From: Alphaproteobacteria bacterium
GTDB taxonomy: Bacteria; Pseudomonadota; Alphaproteobacteria; RF32; CAG-239
Assembly: GCA_017635595.1 (NCBI GenBank)
Contig: JAGBLF010000004.1
Span: 1-64,000 of the forward strand
Reading direction: 5' to 3'
DNA: 64,000 bases
In this document: positions 55,274-63,937 of the stretch, piece by piece
Position numbering within the stretch: the stretch's first letter is position 1
How the letters are laid out: the number at the start of each line of letters is the position of its first letter
Made by a program: the position numbers and the translations under genes
The notes under the pieces: generated by a model
Seen by the model: the letters and a program-made list of their open reading frames with translations, nothing else
The model's database searches: none
Told to the model about the DNA's origin: nothing

Positions 55274-55828
55274 TTAATTAAAGTGGTATTCAATACCGAC
55301 GGCATATTCGGTTGCGTGTCTGTAATTACTCAGATGATCAAAATTGATGTATCGAGCCAACAATCGTGTCTGCCATGACGGTGTGATAAGATATTTCAAT
55401 CCGCCGCCGAAACGATATCCGTAGCCGTGTTCGTTTTGGTGTTTTTGCGGGCGATTTTTGATTTTGAAAACATACTCGCCGATTCCGGCTGTTGCCATTA
55501 ATGAAATTTTTTTATCACAGCCGAGCGGCAGATAAGCCGCGGCATCTAAACCATAAGCCCGATATGATTGTTTATTTTCTGAGTTCGGATAACTGTGCTT
55601 ATCAGTATCGCTTTGCATAAAAAACAATTCCGTACCGAAATAAGAATTGTATTCGGAACCGATTCTTAAACTGATATTATGATGGTGCGGCGAGAACTTT
55701 TTGGCAGAGGTCTCGGTGTATGCATAATCCGTACCAATGTACGGGACATACTTATTTGTATCGGCTTTAACAATCGGGCTTGTACCTATAAAAACGGCGG
55801 TTGTTAAAAGAAATGTAATTTTTTTCAT
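55274..55828 (-). CDS. Outer-membrane beta-barrel protein
   Basis: The 184-residue protein has a signal peptide (cleavage after VKA/DT) and a repeat of amphipathic strands with aromatic girdles. It ends YAVGIEYHFN, the aromatic-rich final strand that BAM recognises, although the last residue is Asn rather than Phe. About eight strands are likely, as in OmpA/OmpW-type small barrels. A role in surface structure or small-molecule passage is possible; nothing more specific. The downstream lipoprotein gene may be its partner. Confidence 0.75.
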   Translation of the reverse strand: MKKITFLLTTAVFIGTSPIVKADTNKYVPYIGTDYAYTETSAKKFSPHHHNISLRIGSEYNSYFGTELFFMQSDTDKHSYPNSENKQSYRAYGLDAAAYLPLGCDKKISLMATAGIGEYVFKIKNRPQKHQNEHGYGYRFGGGLKYLITPSWQTRLLARYINFDHLSNYRHATEYAVGIEYHFN

Positions 55829-55954
55829 TTAATATTCCTTTTGTTAATCAGGTGACATTATAATAAAAATATTGCAAAAATAAAGTATTTTATAAAAAAT
55901 ATTGTTTATGAATAATTTTTATGCTAACTTAGATAAGTAGACGAGGTGTTTGTT

Positions 55955-56644
55955 ATGTTAAGACGAGATAATGAAAAAGGCCGTTCAATGGTCGAAATGA
56001 TGGGTTATATGGCTGTGGCTATTTCGTTGGTAGCTTCCGTCGGTCATTTGGTGTCAAAAGCCTTTGATGAATATAAATACAGTAAGGCTTATATTCAATT
56101 AACCGATTTAGTCGGCAGTATCGTGAGGGCTTCGGCAATAGATGCCGATTATCAGGAAGTCGTTAAAATGGTAAACGGTGACAGCATCGATGCCAATAAA
56201 AATAAAGAAGGGCAAAAACTTATTCCCGGATCGTATCGGCGAATCGGTAATACATTGTACCATGCTTTCGGCGGCAAAGTTACAATCTCGTTACCACCTG
56301 TCGATGGCGGAATTAATTTGGGTGAAGCAATCAATGAAGCCGAAGATGAAACGGCTCATTCGGATAAATTTGCCGTAACTTTCGAAGGTTTGACGCGTAA
56401 ACAGTGTATCGAAATGGCATTAAAAGATTGGAATAATAATAAAAATATCGATTTATATGCTATTATCATTAATTCAGCGCATTATTGGTATTGGCCGGCT
56501 TATACGGTATTTACCGAAGTTGAAGGGGTTGTGGTTGATAATACACTTCCCGTAACCCGTGTTGCCGTTACCGGAACCGGAGACGATGATGAAGGACAGT
56601 GTGACCGTGAGACCGATAATTCGATTATGTGGATATTTAACTGA
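55955..56644 (+). CDS. Type IV pilin-like protein
   Basis: I start at the ATG at 55955 (229 aa), with GAGG at 55943-55946. A prepilin peptidase site is present: NEKG/RSMVEMMGYMAV, with the conserved glutamate at +5 of the mature chain and a long hydrophobic helix. The head domain holds FEGLTRKQCIEMALKDW, matching the motif also seen at 31930-32634 and 46299-47324, and a second late cysteine (EGQCD), which may form the D-region disulfide of type IVb pilins. No pilus assembly genes are in the window. It is probably a minor pilin or pseudopilin. Confidence 0.75.
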   Translation: MLRRDNEKGRSMVEMMGYMAVAISLVASVGHLVSKAFDEYKYSKAYIQLTDLVGSIVRASAIDADYQEVVKMVNGDSIDANKNKEGQKLIPGSYRRIGNTLYHAFGGKVTISLPPVDGGINLGEAINEAEDETAHSDKFAVTFEGLTRKQCIEMALKDWNNNKNIDLYAIIINSAHYWYWPAYTVFTEVEGVVVDNTLPVTRVAVTGTGDDDEGQCDRETDNSIMWIFN

Positions 56645-56680
56645 TAACTTTGTGTGGTTAATTTATAATAACACTTGAAG

Positions 56681-56699
56681 TTATCATGTTTTGTGATAA
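56681..56699. promoter_or_regulatory. Inverted repeat upstream of dksA
   Basis: TTATCA and TGATAA are separated by seven bases, in the 91-base gap between the pilin and dksA genes. No T run follows, so it is not a good terminator; a regulator site is possible. TGATAA occurs again at 56642-56647, just after the pilin stop. Confidence 0.3.
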
Positions 56700-56735
56700 T
56701 TATTGTAAAAATATACTTTTATAAAGGAGATAAAG

Positions 56736-57164
56736 ATGACCGGTTCTATTGTATTACCACCTGATTATAAGCCGTCTGCCGATGAAGAATATATGAATGA
56801 AATGCAGTTGGAATATTTCCGCCAAAAATTAGAAGCCTGGAAAAAGTCTTTAGTGTCGCAATCTGCCGGTACTTTGGATGATTTGCGTCAAGGCGGTTTG
56901 AACCAGCCTGATGAAATAGACAGAGCTTCTCTTGAAACAGATAAAGCTTTGGATTTACGTACCAAGGACAGAATTCGTAAGTTAATTAGCAAAATAGACC
57001 AAGCGTTAGACCGTATTGAAGACGGCTCGTATGGTTATTGTGAAGAAACGGGAGAACCTATCGGTATTGACCGTTTGGAGGCACGTCCGGTCGCAACTTT
57101 ATCGGTTGAAGCTCAAGAACGCCACGAGCGCATGGAAAAAACCTTCGACGATGAAAATGCTTAA
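56736..57164 (+). CDS. dksA: RNA polymerase-binding factor DksA
   Basis: The 142-residue protein has the DksA coiled coil with the tip DEIDRAS (about 68-74), and a TraR/DksA-type finger reduced to YCEETGEPIGIDRLEARP with only one cysteine. That single-cysteine form is normal in Alphaproteobacteria. It binds the RNA polymerase secondary channel with ppGpp to control rRNA and amino acid operons. It is followed by maf with 18 bases between them. Confidence 0.93.
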   Translation: MTGSIVLPPDYKPSADEEYMNEMQLEYFRQKLEAWKKSLVSQSAGTLDDLRQGGLNQPDEIDRASLETDKALDLRTKDRIRKLISKIDQALDRIEDGSYGYCEETGEPIGIDRLEARPVATLSVEAQERHERMEKTFDDENA

Positions 57165-57182
57165 ATTTTCTTAAGAGTTCTT

Positions 57183-57755
57183 ATGGAAAAGAAAGATTTT
57201 ATTTTAGCATCCGGCTCGCCGCAACGTATCGCACTGTTGCGGCAAGTTGCTTATGAACCTAAAGAAATTTGTCCGGCTGACATTTGTGAAGACTGCCTGC
57301 CGCATGAAAAACCTTTGCCTTATGTACGGCGTATGGCACTCGAAAAAGCCAAGCATATCGCCGAGCTGAAAAAAGATGAAAATATTTTGGCTTGCGATAC
57401 GGTTGTTGTCGTCGGACAGCGTATTTTGCATAAATCAAAAGATGCCGATGAACAGCGTGAGCACATGAAGCTTTTATCCGGTCGAACACACCGAGTCATC
57501 AGTTCGGTTTGTGTTATCGATAAAACGGGACGGATTTCTCAACGAACGAATTCTACAAAAATTTCAATGAAACATCTGACAAAGGGTGAAATAGAAGATT
57601 ATATTGCTTGCGGCGAGTGGATCGGTGTATGCGGATACAAAATCGAAGGCCGGCTTGCCGCCTACGTGACCAAAATGGTCGGTTCGTATTCCGGTGTTGT
57701 CGGTTTGCCGCTGAATGAAACGGTTAATTTATTAAAAGGAGTAGGGGTAAAATGA
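57183..57755 (+). CDS. maf: Maf-family nucleotide pyrophosphatase
   Basis: The 190-residue protein starts with LASGSPQRIALLRQ, the Maf phosphate-binding signature, and has ACDTVVVVG with the catalytic aspartate and LSGRTHRVISSV. It matches the YhdE/YceF class, hydrolysing non-canonical or pyrimidine nucleoside triphosphates. Its stop overlaps the start of the ribonuclease gene by four bases (ATGA), the common alphaproteobacterial maf-rng order. Confidence 0.92.
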   Translation: MEKKDFILASGSPQRIALLRQVAYEPKEICPADICEDCLPHEKPLPYVRRMALEKAKHIAELKKDENILACDTVVVVGQRILHKSKDADEQREHMKLLSGRTHRVISSVCVIDKTGRISQRTNSTKISMKHLTKGEIEDYIACGEWIGVCGYKIEGRLAAYVTKMVGSYSGVVGLPLNETVNLLKGVGVK

Positions 57756-58915
57756 AGGCAGAAAAAATAGTTTATGACAGAAATGATGATGCATTCGGAA
57801 TTGCCGTGTTTGATGCCGAAGGCTTAATGGAAATAGATATTTATAACGATCATCGCGCTATTGAAGGAAACGTTTATTTGGGGCGTATTGTTAAAAAAAT
57901 CAATTTGGCAAATGATAAATACGGTTTTATGGTTAATATCGGAGATGGTCACGAGGCTTTCTTAAACTCTTACGAACCGGCCTTAAAAGAAGCCAATATG
58001 AATGAAGGGCAAAGTGTTGTCGTTCAAGTCAGTCAGGAAAAGCGTGCCGAAAAAGGAGCTAAACTGGTTCGTAATGTTCAGCTTGTCGGAACTTATTTGG
58101 TCTATTGTCCGTTTAAGTATTCGGTTGAGACATCTCGCAAAATTGAAGATGTTGAAAAGGCCGAAAAATATACTAAATTAGTTCAAGAACATTCAACCGG
58201 CCAAGAGGGGTGGATTTTACGTACACTGGCGGCTGAGGCCTCCGAACAACAAATTGTCGATGAAATGACGGCTTTGCGGAATATTTATGAAAATATTCGC
58301 AAAAAAGCACGTGTTGAACAAGCACCCGCTTTACTGTATGCAAAGGAGAATCCTTTGTTTGAGTACATTCGCCGCTATCGTGACAGCTTAAAAGAAATTG
58401 TTGTCGATACACCGAAACTGGCAGAAGAAGTGAAAGCTGCATTTTCCGGTACCGTTACTCTGAAAAAAGAAGGCTTTGAGGAATATGGCGTCGATGATGC
58501 TATTGTTGAAGCTCTGAAGCGCACGGTTAAATTAAAGCACGGCGGAAGTTTGCAAATTGAAGAAACTCGTGCTTGTGTGGCTATTGATGTCGATAGCGGT
58601 AATGTTCATAATGTCGGCGATATCGACGGTTTGAATATGGAAGCTGCAAAAGAAATTGCCCGTCAGGTGCGCTTGCGCAATTTATCCGGTAAAATTATAG
58701 TTGATTTTGCCGGTTCTTCGGAATATCGTTTTATGAAGAACATTATTGACTGCTTGGAAGAAGAATTTGCCGACGATGCTTGCCATAGCCGCGTTTTGGG
58801 TTTAAGTCGCGCCGGCAATATCGAAATTTTACGCCAAAGACGCCGACCGAGCTTACGTGATTTATATACGGTAGAATGCCCGACCTGCTCGGGTACGGGG
58901 AGAGTGGAGCCGTGA
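57752..58915 (+). CDS. rng: Ribonuclease G/E family endoribonuclease
   Basis: The 387-residue protein contains the S1-like N-terminal domain (about 25-100), the catalytic DNase I-like core with CVAIDVDSGN and the second acidic residue in KIIVDFAGSSEYRF, and the zinc-link CPTCSGTGRV at the very end. It lacks the long RNase E C-terminal scaffold, so it is the RNase G type. It processes rRNA and other 5'-monophosphorylated RNAs. It overlaps maf and yacG on both sides. Confidence 0.92.
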   Translation: MKAEKIVYDRNDDAFGIAVFDAEGLMEIDIYNDHRAIEGNVYLGRIVKKINLANDKYGFMVNIGDGHEAFLNSYEPALKEANMNEGQSVVVQVSQEKRAEKGAKLVRNVQLVGTYLVYCPFKYSVETSRKIEDVEKAEKYTKLVQEHSTGQEGWILRTLAAEASEQQIVDEMTALRNIYENIRKKARVEQAPALLYAKENPLFEYIRRYRDSLKEIVVDTPKLAEEVKAAFSGTVTLKKEGFEEYGVDDAIVEALKRTVKLKHGGSLQIEETRACVAIDVDSGNVHNVGDIDGLNMEAAKEIARQVRLRNLSGKIIVDFAGSSEYRFMKNIIDCLEEEFADDACHSRVLGLSRAGNIEILRQRRRPSLRDLYTVECPTCSGTGRVEP

Positions 58916-59124
58916 GTAATGTGGTGAAAACACATAAGTGCCCTATATGTAAAAAGATTTTTACGGATGAAAAATATGCCCCGTTTTGCTCGAAAAGATG
59001 TGCGGATGTTGATTTGGGACGTTGGTTTAACGGCAGTTATGCCGTGCCGTTGGTTGAACCTGATGAATTAGATACGGAAGAGTTAAATGAAATCGCCGAA
59101 AGTAACGGATATACCGATGAATAA
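58912..59124 (+). CDS. yacG: DNA gyrase inhibitor YacG (zinc protein)
   Basis: I choose the GTG at 58912 (70 aa), overlapping the previous stop (GTGA) with GGGGAGAG at 58897-58904 as its ribosome site; GTGs at 58921 and 58924 are alternatives. The zinc motif is C-P-I-C, then FCSKRCADVDLGRWF, the typical YacG signature. It binds GyrB in other bacteria. The following STAS-MlaE gene overlaps by eight bases. Confidence 0.9.
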   Translation: MSNVVKTHKCPICKKIFTDEKYAPFCSKRCADVDLGRWFNGSYAVPLVEPDELDTEELNEIAESNGYTDE

Positions 59125-60226
59125 CATCGTAATTACGGCTGAAAATGATAAACTTAATATCATTTTCAGCGGTGATGTGCTCGGTTGCGACAGTGCCGGC
59201 GCAGTTCAAAAGATTCAAGGTATGCTGCAATCCGGTATTAAGCAAGTCGTCATTAAGGCGGAAGATCTCGAACAGTGGGATTCTTCGCTTTTGGTTGTTA
59301 TATACGAAACTTTGCGCTTGGCTCAGGCAACTAAATTGAAAGCGGATATTAAGGGCTTGCCTAAAAATCTGCGCGATTTGATGCAATTGGCCTTTGCCGA
59401 TGATCGTAAGCCGACACATGGCGGAGAGGATTACTCGTTTTTAGAAAGTATCGGAAAAGCGACAATAGATTCTGCAAAGACTGTTTCTGCGGTGTTTTCT
59501 TTTTTGAAACAAACGTTGTCGTCGCTCGGGCGTTTTTTCAGCGGTAATTCGGTTATGCGCGGTGTCGATTTTTGCAGTGCGCTTGAAGATTGCGGACCCA
59601 AAGCGATAGCCATAGTTTCACTTATCAGTTTTTTGGTCGGCTTGATTTTGGCTTTTGTCGGCGCGATTCAGCTACAAACATTCGGCGCGCAGATTTATGT
59701 GGCCAGTTTGGTTACTATCGGTATGTGCCGGATTATGGGGGCGATTATGGTCGGTATTATTATGGCCGGCCGTACGGGTTCATCATATGCTGCAACTATC
59801 GGTACCATGCAGGTTAATGAAGAATTGGATGCTTTGCAAACTATGGGGCTATCCAGGGTTGATTTTTTGGTTTTGCCACGGATATTTGCTCTGATTCTGG
59901 CAATGCCGATTTTAACGATGTTGGCAGATATTATGGGTATGATCGGCGGTGCAACGGTTGGGGTGTTTATGCTTGATTTACCGTATGAAGAATATTTGAA
60001 ATATACGCTTAATGCTTTTAATTTGAAGAACTTTCTGGTTGGTATTTTCCACGGATTTTGTTTCGGTATCATTATTGCTTTATGCGGTTGTTACAGCGGT
60101 TTGACTTGCGGGCGCAACGCCGACAGTGTTGGTGTGGCAACAACAAAATCGGTGGTTAGCGCTATTGTCTGGATGATAGTGACAACCGGCATTATCACGG
60201 TTATCTGTTTGGAGTTGGGTATATGA
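59117..60226 (+). CDS. mlaE: ABC phospholipid transporter permease MlaE with N-terminal STAS domain
   Basis: I start at the ATG at 59117 (369 aa). Residues 1-100 are a STAS domain (AENDKLNIIFSGDV, then QWDSSLLVVIYETLRLA). The rest is a standard MlaE permease with five or six helices, including MAGRTGSSYAATIGTMQVNEE and LGLSRVDFLV-type segments. Enterobacteria encode the STAS part as separate MlaB, so this is a natural fusion known in other Alphaproteobacteria. It moves phospholipids between membranes with MlaF and MlaD. Confidence 0.92.
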   Translation: MNNIVITAENDKLNIIFSGDVLGCDSAGAVQKIQGMLQSGIKQVVIKAEDLEQWDSSLLVVIYETLRLAQATKLKADIKGLPKNLRDLMQLAFADDRKPTHGGEDYSFLESIGKATIDSAKTVSAVFSFLKQTLSSLGRFFSGNSVMRGVDFCSALEDCGPKAIAIVSLISFLVGLILAFVGAIQLQTFGAQIYVASLVTIGMCRIMGAIMVGIIMAGRTGSSYAATIGTMQVNEELDALQTMGLSRVDFLVLPRIFALILAMPILTMLADIMGMIGGATVGVFMLDLPYEEYLKYTLNAFNLKNFLVGIFHGFCFGIIIALCGCYSGLTCGRNADSVGVATTKSVVSAIVWMIVTTGIITVICLELGI

Positions 60227-60978
60227 AGAAGGCGGTTAAAATAGATGTTAAAGATCTAACCGTCGGCTACGGCGATTATGTGTTGCTACACGATGCAAAC
60301 TATCAGGTTAATCAGGGCGATATTTTCATCATTATGGGCGGCAGCGGCTGTGGCAAAAGCAGTATGTTGCGTGTTTTAACAGGGTTAATTCCGCCGCTTA
60401 AAGGGGATGTTGTTATTGATGGGATTAATATGGTTTCCGGCGCCGCAGATAAGGTACAGAAAATTCGGGAAAAATCCGGTATTTTGTATCAAAGCGGTGC
60501 TTTATTCAGTTCAATGACACTATCCGAGAACATAATGTTGCCTTTACAGCAATATACCGATTATTCACCGGCAACCATGCGTGAATTGGCCAGTTTGAAA
60601 TTAGCGCTTGTCGGTTTAACCGGTTTTGACGATTTTTATCCGTCGGAAATCAGCGGCGGTATGAAAAAACGCGCCGGCTTGGCGCGTGCATTGGCACTTG
60701 ATCCGGATATTGTGTATTTTGATGAACCGTCAGCCGGTTTGGACCCGATAAGTTCGCGTAACTTAGATGATTTGATTTTGGAAATTAATCAGAGTTTAGG
60801 TACAACCATAGTTGTCGTTACGCACGAGCTGGCTTCGATTTTTGCCATCGGGAACAATTCGATATTTTTGGATGCCGAAACCAAAACAATATTGGCACGC
60901 GGCGATCCGCACGAACTTTTGAAAAATCCGCCGAACGAGGCTGTCTATAAATTTTTAACACGCGGGGAGAAGAAATAA
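60223..60978 (+). CDS. mlaF: ABC phospholipid transporter ATPase MlaF
   Basis: The 251-residue ATPase has Walker A GGSGCGKSS, the signature SGGMKKRAGLARAL, and Walker B IVYFDEPSAGLDP with the D-loop after it. It powers the STAS-MlaE permease in the inner membrane. Its start overlaps that gene by four bases (ATGA), so the two are coupled. It is slightly shorter than enterobacterial MlaF (about 270). Confidence 0.94.
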   Translation: MKKAVKIDVKDLTVGYGDYVLLHDANYQVNQGDIFIIMGGSGCGKSSMLRVLTGLIPPLKGDVVIDGINMVSGAADKVQKIREKSGILYQSGALFSSMTLSENIMLPLQQYTDYSPATMRELASLKLALVGLTGFDDFYPSEISGGMKKRAGLARALALDPDIVYFDEPSAGLDPISSRNLDDLILEINQSLGTTIVVVTHELASIFAIGNNSIFLDAETKTILARGDPHELLKNPPNEAVYKFLTRGEKK

Positions 60979-60979
60979 A

Positions 60980-61756
60980 ATGCAACAGAAGAAAACGTTT
61001 AAAATGGTTGGTTTATTTGTCCTTATCGGTTTTCTCGGTTTGGGCTCGATAATTTTTTATTATGTGCACAAGCAGTTCGCGGTTAATACAAGAGATTGGG
61101 TTGTTATGTACTTTGAAGAATCCATTCGCGGTCTGAACGTCGGTTCGTCGGTTGTTTTCAAGGGCGTTGAAATAGGCAAAGTTGCTCAAATAAAATTAAG
61201 AACAAACTTAAAAGAAGGGACTTTTCAGACACCGGTTTTTGTAAATATTGAGGGTAATGAAAAAATTATCGAACGTGAGGATACCGGAGAATATGAAGAA
61301 TACATGCTGACTAATTTGATAAAGAAGGGTTTGCGTGCAAAATTAATCAGCGCCAATTATTTAACGGGGCAGTTAATGATAGAACTGGTAATGGACCCAA
61401 GTGTTAAGGCCGAATTTCGCGGTACGGGCAAGTATCCTGAAATTCCGACAATGCTTTCGCCGTTTGCCGCTATTTCAAATGATTTAAAAGAAATCCCGAT
61501 GCGTGAAAGTTTAATGCGGTTCGGCAATATTTTACAGGATATTGAAGATAAATTGCCGCAGATTTTGGATAATACAACGCAAATTACACAAAAAATGAAT
61601 GTGATGTTGGATAAAAAATCAGGAGAGGCTTCTAAGTCTATGAACAGTTTTAATTCGACAATGGAAGAAATCAGTAAAACCAGTCGCTCGATTAAAAATC
61701 TCACAGACTATCTTGAACGCCATCCGGAAGCTTTGCTAAGAGGAAAGGAGAAGTAA
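60980..61756 (+). CDS. mlaD: MlaD-family (MCE) substrate-binding protein
   Basis: The 258-residue protein has an N-terminal inner-membrane helix (about 9-30) and one MCE domain (about 38-135, with GLNVGSSVVFKGVEIGKV, then KGLRAKLISANYLTGQL). A coiled-coil tail follows. It forms the hexameric periplasmic ring above MlaE. The gene starts after one base behind mlaF. It is longer than E. coli MlaD (183), mainly in the helical tail. Confidence 0.9.
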   Translation: MQQKKTFKMVGLFVLIGFLGLGSIIFYYVHKQFAVNTRDWVVMYFEESIRGLNVGSSVVFKGVEIGKVAQIKLRTNLKEGTFQTPVFVNIEGNEKIIEREDTGEYEEYMLTNLIKKGLRAKLISANYLTGQLMIELVMDPSVKAEFRGTGKYPEIPTMLSPFAAISNDLKEIPMRESLMRFGNILQDIEDKLPQILDNTTQITQKMNVMLDKKSGEASKSMNSFNSTMEEISKTSRSIKNLTDYLERHPEALLRGKEK

Positions 61757-61757
61757 T

Positions 61758-62321
61758 ATGAAAAAGTTTATTTGTGGACTCTTCTTGGTTTTATGCGCAT
61801 GCAGTTTTCGCTCGCCGAGCTCGACTTTTTATATGATGAACAGTCAAAATCTGCAACCGGTGTCAACCCGTCAAATCAGTGTGGCGGTGGCACGAGTAAA
61901 AGTTCCGGATTTGCTTGATCGCTCGCAAATGGTGGTGTATGAAAGCGGCAGCGATGAGGTTCAGATTATGGAATTTAATCGCTGGGGCGAGGCTTTTCCG
62001 GATATGCTGCAGGCAACCGTAACCAACGATTTAATCGCGTATTTGCCGAATGCATACGTTAAACGTACTTATTTTGATAACGGCAAAATGTCATATAGCG
62101 TAAATATAGAAATTAATAATATTCAGGCATATTCCGATGGTAAGATTGTCCTTTCGGCATGGTGGAATATTGTCAATGCTTCAGGATATGTGGTTAAACG
62201 CCAACAGGTTTCTTATCAGTCTGAGGCTAAGGGTAAAAGTATGCAGGATCTGGTTAATGCCCAAAGTGAAGCCGTACACCAGATGTCGCGCGGCATTGCT
62301 GAAGCATTGTCTAAGCTGTAA
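61758..62321 (+). CDS. PqiC/ABC-type transport auxiliary lipoprotein
   Basis: The 187-residue protein has a lipoprotein signal with lipobox LCAC (cysteine at about residue 15). Its body fits the ABC_trans_aux family: a YMMNSQNLQPV start of the mature protein, VAVARVKVPDLLDRSQMVVYES, then NRWGEAFPDMLQATVTNDLIAYLP. It resembles PqiC, an outer-membrane partner of MCE proteins. It ends the Mla-type operon, one base after mlaD. No MlaA or MlaC gene is present. Confidence 0.85.
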   Translation: MKKFICGLFLVLCACSFRSPSSTFYMMNSQNLQPVSTRQISVAVARVKVPDLLDRSQMVVYESGSDEVQIMEFNRWGEAFPDMLQATVTNDLIAYLPNAYVKRTYFDNGKMSYSVNIEINNIQAYSDGKIVLSAWWNIVNASGYVVKRQQVSYQSEAKGKSMQDLVNAQSEAVHQMSRGIAEALSKL

Positions 62322-62340
62322 AGATATTACGCAAAAAAAC

Positions 62341-62373
62341 GAAAACCGCACGTCTGTTAACGTACGGTTTTCG
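62341..62373 (+). terminator. Probable terminator of the Mla operon
   Basis: GAAAACCG and CGGTTTTC, extended by ACGT/ACGT across one mismatched position, form a stem of about 12 pairs around the loop CTGTTA, beginning 20 bases after the operon's stop. The following T run is weak, so termination could be partial. Confidence 0.6.
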
Positions 62374-62392
62374 GTTTGTTGATATATTAAAC

Positions 62393-62722
62393 TTAGTTGC
62401 AAAATGTTTTTGAGGCATCTATGCACTTTGCAAGTTGCCAATTATGGTATATTTCTTCATTATACCGAGTGATAAGGCATATAGCTATGCCAAGAATTAA
62501 AACGCTGGCAGTGCGCCAAGGCTTAAATGATAATAATATGCACCAAATACACGCTGCATAAAAGGCCAAACAAGCCACGGTTAGAATATAAAAATTAGTT
62601 ACATTTTCGTATTTTGCCGCAATACCTACATCAATATAAAGCATACCGATTAAAAACATAGGTATGATTAATATAAAACAGCGTTTTAAGATTCCAAATG
62701 TTACAAAAAGCATTTTGTTCAT
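62393..62722 (-). CDS. Small membrane protein, unknown
   Basis: The 109-residue protein has about three transmembrane helices (10-32, 44-66 and 70-86). An AGGA lies about 10 bases before the ATG at 62722; a second ATG three codons later is possible. Cysteines occur in AACIWCILL and near the end (KTFCN). No family recognised. It sits downstream of the small gene at 62780-63202 on the same strand. Confidence 0.55.
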   Translation of the reverse strand: MNKMLFVTFGILKRCFILIIPMFLIGMLYIDVGIAAKYENVTNFYILTVACLAFYAACIWCILLSFKPWRTASVLILGIAICLITRYNEEIYHNWQLAKCIDASKTFCN

Positions 62723-62779
62723 TTTATTTATATTCCTATTAAGAGTTTAAATAAAATTAAACACCTATTTGGTTTAATG

Positions 62780-63202
62780 TCAATATATATCTTCGTAATC
62801 ATCAGGATTTACATAAGATTTCGGATTTGTTGGACAAGATTGTCCTAATGTTAAACCTTCCTTTGCACCATTCCACCCTCGCTGGTTTGCGTGCCAATCT
62901 TTTCGTACGTCAGCTAAAGGATCACCTGAAGCTATACCCCAAAGTTCTCTACCGGTACTTATTGTCTTACCGATGGTCTTTCCCCAAAATCCGCGTTTTG
63001 CGGTCTCATAGTTTGCTTTACAATGAAAGAAATTGTCTGCGCCTACTAAGCCTGTTTCTCGCAAATCTCGATCATTTCGTAACATATCTTTTGCGGGAGC
63101 CAATATTCCTGTGTGAGTTGTCCCTGGATATTCTTGATAATTATCCAAATAATTATTTAATCGTTGAGCAGTTCTTTCACCCCAATTAGATAAGGTGTGC
63201 AC
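62780..63202 (-). CDS. Orphan small domain resembling C-terminal domains of RHS/polymorphic-type proteins
   Basis: The frame starts at a GTG (63202, 140 aa), and no upstream ATG is available before a stop, so the start is uncertain. The segment GLVGADNFFHCKANYETAKRG (in parts GADNFFHCKANYE and TAKRGFWG) is like a short domain I have seen at the C-termini of RHS-type or other secreted proteins, but I cannot name it. There is no signal peptide. The upstream sequence stays open without a start (back to a stop near 63256), so this may be the C-terminal remnant of a longer gene. Confidence 0.4.
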   Translation of the reverse strand: MHTLSNWGERTAQRLNNYLDNYQEYPGTTHTGILAPAKDMLRNDRDLRETGLVGADNFFHCKANYETAKRGFWGKTIGKTISTGRELWGIASGDPLADVRKDWHANQRGWNGAKEGLTLGQSCPTNPKSYVNPDDYEDIY

Positions 63203-63292
63203 TTCTTGTGGAATGAGGTAATTGTTTATTTTTTGTTTTGCTCTTTCAAGTTACCTAATGTCAAAATTTTCTACAACCTGTGGATAAAATTA

Positions 63293-63937
63293 TTAATTTT
63301 TACAACTTATTTTATCAAAACTTTGGCAGTAATCATAAATAGGACACCGGTCGCACAACGGCTTTTGTGCTTTACAGGTATAGCGACCAAACAGCACCAG
63401 CCAATGATTGGTGTTGATAACCATATCTGTCGGCAGAATTTTCATTAAATCATTTTCAATTTCGAGCGGGGTTTTGCCGTGGCTGAAATCCAAGCGGTGC
63501 GCGATACGCATAACGTGCGTATCGACGGCCAAAGTCGGTTGATGATACCACACGTTCATAACTACATTGGCGGTTTTGCGGCCGACACCGGCGAGTCGAG
63601 TTAAAACATCGCGATCAGCCGGAACTTCGCCGCCAAAATCATCAATCAATTGTCGGCTCATCAGGATAATATTTTTGGCCTTATTGTTAAATAAACCGAT
63701 GGTTTTGATGTACGATTTAAGCTTTTCTTCGCCCAAATTGAGCATTTTCTGCGGCGTGTCGGCAATTTTGAACAGTTCTTCGGTAGCGCGATTAACGCCT
63801 TTGTCGGTGCTTTGCGCCGACAGCATAACCGCTACCAGCAGCGTATATGGGTTATGAAAGTGCAGTTCGCATTGCGGATTGGGATTTTCGCGGCGGAAAA
63901 CCTCCATAATTTCCAATATTTCTTTTTTTGAGCGCAT
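63293..63937 (-). CDS. nth: Endonuclease III
   Basis: The 214-residue DNA glycosylase/AP lyase has the helix-hairpin-helix ending LAGVGRKTANVV, with catalytic lysine, and VDTHVMRIAHRL with the catalytic aspartate. The [4Fe-4S] loop is C-x6-C-x2-C-x5-C (CKAQKPLCDRCPIYDYC). It removes oxidised pyrimidines. The gene starts immediately after the stop of an upstream partial gene, so it is second in an operon that continues beyond the window. Confidence 0.95.
   Translation of the reverse strand: MRSKKEILEIMEVFRRENPNPQCELHFHNPYTLLVAVMLSAQSTDKGVNRATEELFKIADTPQKMLNLGEEKLKSYIKTIGLFNNKAKNIILMSRQLIDDFGGEVPADRDVLTRLAGVGRKTANVVMNVWYHQPTLAVDTHVMRIAHRLDFSHGKTPLEIENDLMKILPTDMVINTNHWLVLFGRYTCKAQKPLCDRCPIYDYCQSFDKISCKN

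Noticed and set aside
63279-63287. TGTGGATAA, an exact DnaA-box sequence upstream of nth's end
   Set aside because: A single box with no cluster, no dnaA/dnaN and no AT-rich unwinding region; expected by chance.
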